Assembly (NCBI GenBank): GCA_023428425.1
Contig: JAEYYP010000233.1
Coordinates: 1-26,800 of the forward strand
Length of the DNA stretch: 26,800 bases
Source: Pseudomonadota bacterium
GTDB taxonomy: Bacteria > Pseudomonadota > Alphaproteobacteria > Rhizobiales > Devosiaceae
Reading direction: 5' to 3'
Shown piece by piece: positions 24,331 to 26,800 of the stretch; position 1 is the first letter of the stretch; the number at the start of each line of letters is the position of its first letter. The position numbers and the translations under genes were made by a program. Below the pieces are notes generated by a model. The model saw only the letters and a program-made list of their open reading frames with translations. It had not been told where the DNA came from and ran no database searches.

Positions 24331-25239
24331 TCAGTTCGTGGCCTTCTTCGGCTTGGCGGAGGCCTTGGCGATCTCTTCGCGCGCCAGCTCGCCCGGCTTT
24401 AGCGTCACCAGTCCCGGCACCCGCAGGTCGATCTCGGTGACGTCACGATCGAGCAGCTGGTACTGGGCCTGATAGATCTCGAGCCGATCAAGCGCCTGCG
24501 CCACGCCCGCTTCGGGCAATTGCACGCGCAGGCCGTTGCGGTAGATCAGGTCCCAGCGACGGTCACCGATGCGCGACAGCGCCGCGAGCCCCTCACCGAT
24601 CTTGCCGTAGCGCGCCAGCATGCGAACCATCGGCACCGCGTCGTCGGCCGCGCCCTGCCCGATCACCAGCGGCAGGTCGGTATAGGACGCGACATCCGTA
24701 CCGATCTTGTCGCCACGCTCGTCGATGAGCCAGGTCGTGCTGCCGATGCGCCAGCGCAGCACCGGCGTTTTCTCGACGATCGAGACGATGATGCGGTTGG
24801 GATAGACCTTGCGGACCGTTGCCGATTTCACCGCCCGCAGCCACTGCAGCCGCGCCTGCGCCTTCTGCGCATCAAAGGTCAGCGTCGAGTTACCGGTGCC
24901 GACAGTCAGCAGCGTGATGATGTCCTTGTCCGACGCCAGCGCCTGCCCCGAAATCTCGATCGAGGTGATGCCGAAGCCGACCGACGCGAATTCGCCCTGC
25001 ACGAACTTGAAGGCGGTGACCCCGCCACTCCAGATCATGTCCTTGGCCGCTATCAGCCCACCGAACATGAGCACGGCCATGATGGCGGCGAAGACCTGGA
25101 CGATCCGCTGCTTGTGCAGCACCCAGATATGGCCCACGCGCACCAGCGCGTTGCGCGCGGTCGGCGATACGACGACGGGGAACTGGCGGGGATCGACCGG
25201 TCGGGCATTGGCGAACCCCTTGGCCCCTACCTGTTGCAA
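24331..25239 (-). CDS. ftsQ: Cell division protein FtsQ
   Basis: 302 residues if translated from TTG at 25239, which is favoured by a strong GGAGG 7 nt upstream inside the ddl reading frame; no ATG or GTG is better placed. FtsQ is a bitopic divisome protein linking early and late components. A cytoplasmic N-terminus is followed by one membrane span (about 46-65, RIVQVFAAIMAVLMFGGLIA), a POTRA domain (about 90-160, ITSIEISGQALASDKDIITL) and the beta domain (about 160-285, TTWLIDERGDKIG, LIYRNGLRVQLP). The C-terminus is a Lys/Ala-rich tail. The first 13 bp overlap the end of ddl, so coupled translation is likely. Confidence 0.93.
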   Translation of the reverse strand: MQQVGAKGFANARPVDPRQFPVVVSPTARNALVRVGHIWVLHKQRIVQVFAAIMAVLMFGGLIAAKDMIWSGGVTAFKFVQGEFASVGFGITSIEISGQALASDKDIITLLTVGTGNSTLTFDAQKAQARLQWLRAVKSATVRKVYPNRIIVSIVEKTPVLRWRIGSTTWLIDERGDKIGTDVASYTDLPLVIGQGAADDAVPMVRMLARYGKIGEGLAALSRIGDRRWDLIYRNGLRVQLPEAGVAQALDRLEIYQAQYQLLDRDVTEIDLRVPGLVTLKPGELAREEIAKASAKPKKATN

Positions 25240-26147
25240 CTCGCATCCTCCACCAACCAGGACACCAGCTCCTCGAAGCTGTGTCCCGCGTGGCGGGCCT
25301 GCTCGGGGGCTAGCGACGTCTCGGTCATGCCCGGCTGGGTGTTGATTTCGAGGCAGACGAGTTCCCCGTCCACCCCGGCCCGGTCATTGAAACGGAAGTC
25401 ACTCCGCGTCACGCCCCGGCACCCAAGCGCAGCATGCGCCTTGAGCGCAATCTTCTGCACTTTGTCGTAAATTTCCGGTTTAATTTGTGCCGGAATGATG
25501 TGGCTCGAGCCGCCCTTGGCGTACTTGGCCTCGAAATTGTAGAAGCTCAGGTCGGTGATGATCTCGGTCACGCCCAGCGCCACGTCGCCCATCACCGCGC
25601 AGGTCAGGTCACGGCCCGGAACATAGCGCTCCACCATCACCTCTTCGCCGGCATTCCAGTCCTCGCGCAGGATTTCCTGCGGCGGATGGCTCATGTCCGG
25701 CTTGACGATGAACACGCCGACGCTCGAACCGTCGGCCACCGGCTTGATCACATAGGGCGGCTCCATCACATGGGCCCTCGCCACCTGCGCCCGGTTGACG
25801 ATCAGGTGATCGGTCACCGGGATCCCCATGGCCTTGAACATGATCTTGGCCTGGTGCTTGTTCATCGCCAGCGCCGAGGCCAGCACCCCTGAATGGGTGT
25901 AGGGGATGCGCAGGAACTCGAGCACGCCCTGGATCGTGCCGTCTTCGCCATAGGGCCCGTGCAGCGCGTTGAAGGCCACGTCCGGCTTCACCTCGCGCAG
26001 CCGTTCGGCGATATCGAAGCCGACATCGATATCGGTGACCCGGTACCCGGCCCGCTGCAGCGCATCCGAGCACTGCCGGCCCGAGGACAGCGACACCGGT
26101 CGCTCGTTGGAAACTCCGCCCATCAGGACGGCGACATGTTTGCTCAT
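25227..26147 (-). CDS. ddl: D-alanine--D-alanine ligase
   Basis: 306 residues from ATG 26147, in a 4-bp ATGA overlap with the murC stop. It joins two D-alanines with ATP in the cytoplasm to make the dipeptide added to UDP-MurNAc-tripeptide. ATP-grasp features: GGVSNERPVSL with Glu15 (10-20), HGPYGEDG (63-70), KPVADGSSVG (135-144), and the metal/substrate site EINTQPGMTETS (267-278). Length is usual (300-310 aa). ftsQ starts inside its last codons. An upstream in-frame start would reach 60 bp into murC without family support. Confidence 0.96.
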   Translation of the reverse strand: MSKHVAVLMGGVSNERPVSLSSGRQCSDALQRAGYRVTDIDVGFDIAERLREVKPDVAFNALHGPYGEDGTIQGVLEFLRIPYTHSGVLASALAMNKHQAKIMFKAMGIPVTDHLIVNRAQVARAHVMEPPYVIKPVADGSSVGVFIVKPDMSHPPQEILREDWNAGEEVMVERYVPGRDLTCAVMGDVALGVTEIITDLSFYNFEAKYAKGGSSHIIPAQIKPEIYDKVQKIALKAHAALGCRGVTRSDFRFNDRAGVDGELVCLEINTQPGMTETSLAPEQARHAGHSFEELVSWLVEDASCNR

Positions 26148-26800
26148 GATGCGTCCGGCTCCTGGCCGATCAGTTTGCCGAGTTCGCCGGGCAACGCCGC
26201 CGCCCACTGGGTAATGTTGCCGGCGCCGAGACAGACCACGTAGTCGCCATCCTGCGCCCGTGCCGCGATCAGCGGCGCCAGCGCCTCGGCCCGGTCGATC
26301 ACGCGGGCGTCGCGGTGGCCACGGGCCCGGATGCGGGTGACAAGTTCCTCGTGCGTAACTCCCTCGATCGGCGCTTCACCGGCCGCGTAGATCGGTGCGA
26401 CGATGACGGTATCGGCGTCGTTGAAGCAGGCGGCGAACTCGTTGAACAAGTCGTTGACCCGGCTGTAGCGGTGCGGCTGCACCACGGCGATCACGTCGCG
26501 CCGCGTCGATTGCCGCGCCGCCCGCAGCACCGCCGCTATCTCCACCGGATGGTGCCCGTAGTCGTCGATAACCGTGATGCCGCCGACGCTGCCCGTGCGG
26601 GTGAACCGCCGCTTCACGCCCGAGAACGTCTTCAGCCCCTTGCGGATCGCCTCGGCCGGTACCTTCAACTGGTCGGCGACCGCGATGGCCGCCGTGGCGT
26701 TGAGTGCGTTATGCTCGCCCGGCATCGGCAGTTCCAGGCCTTCGATCCGGAGGTGCGTCATGCGGATGCGGTCGCGGATTTCCACCGAGAAGTGCTGCAC
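26144..26800 (-). CDS. murC: UDP-N-acetylmuramate--L-alanine ligase MurC, C-terminal part (5' end outside window)
   Basis: 218 residues, open to the right window edge; the first codon seen is internal, not a start. MurC adds the first amino acid (L-Ala) to UDP-MurNAc in the cytoplasm. Mur-ligase features visible are GEHNALNATAAIAVA at the junction of the central and C-terminal domains, then VIDDYGHHPVEI, VVQPHRYSRVNDLF and VVCLGAGNITQWAAAL. The N-terminal UDP-binding domain and ATP-binding P-loop lie outside the window. The stop overlaps the ddl start by 4 bp. murB, often next in this cluster, is not between murC and ddl. Confidence 0.96.
   Translation of the reverse strand: MQHFSVEIRDRIRMTHLRIEGLELPMPGEHNALNATAAIAVADQLKVPAEAIRKGLKTFSGVKRRFTRTGSVGGITVIDDYGHHPVEIAAVLRAARQSTRRDVIAVVQPHRYSRVNDLFNEFAACFNDADTVIVAPIYAAGEAPIEGVTHEELVTRIRARGHRDARVIDRAEALAPLIAARAQDGDYVVCLGAGNITQWAAALPGELGKLIGQEPDAS

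Noticed and set aside
1..26800. tRNA, rRNA, CRISPR, IS element, prophage or toxin-antitoxin genes
   Set aside because: Read by eye on both strands, nothing in the gaps shows the needed structure or repeats, and every long ORF is assigned to a cellular gene or its shadow.

Overview
The window is high-GC chromosomal DNA from an alphaproteobacterium. The gene order murC-ddl-ftsQ-ftsA-(acyltransferase)-ftsZ-lpxC-bamD-recN-ligA, the long-linker FtsZ and the style of the accessory genes point to Hyphomicrobiales, perhaps a Devosia-like organism. The genus is an impression from protein resemblance, not a computed placement. I see no rRNA, tRNA, CRISPR array, insertion sequence, prophage or integrase. 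Base composition and codon use look uniform throughout.

Left part (1-12081), mixed strands: the N-terminal part of an AsmA-family protein (minus, cut by the window edge); a secreted two-part beta-propeller/phytase-like protein (minus) with a clear three-unit PhoB box upstream; a UvrD/PcrA-type helicase (plus); a converging DMT/EamA permease (minus); a cardiolipin synthase plus an endonuclease/exonuclease/phosphatase-family protein in tandem (plus); the ribosomal protein L11 methyltransferase prmA (plus); a previously unlisted 44-residue ORF (minus) with its own terminator-like hairpin; and a three-domain M24 aminopeptidase P (plus). Two GC-rich palindromic intergenic repeats lie after prmA and after the aminopeptidase.

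Right part (12185-26800), all minus strand, so transcription runs right to left: end of murC, ddl, ftsQ, ftsA, an acyltransferase-3 membrane protein, ftsZ, then a strong intrinsic terminator. Next come lpxC, bamD, recN, ligA and two exported proteins of unknown function. MurC and Ddl make peptidoglycan precursor; FtsQ, FtsA and FtsZ build the division machine; LpxC commits to lipid A; BamD inserts outer-membrane proteins; RecN and LigA act in DNA repair and ligation. Tight junctions (murC/ddl and recN/ligA 4-bp overlaps, ddl/ftsQ 13-bp overlap with a TTG start) imply translational coupling.

Most of the window is well-known housekeeping. The most interesting signals are the Pho box in front of the phytase-like gene, the acyltransferase placed between ftsA and ftsZ, the absence of murB between murC and ddl, a CtrA-like site before ftsZ, a LexA-like site before recN, a pair of uncharacterised exported proteins behind ligA (one with an EF-hand-like loop), and the 44-residue ORF. 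I did not find a convincing novel multi-gene system.
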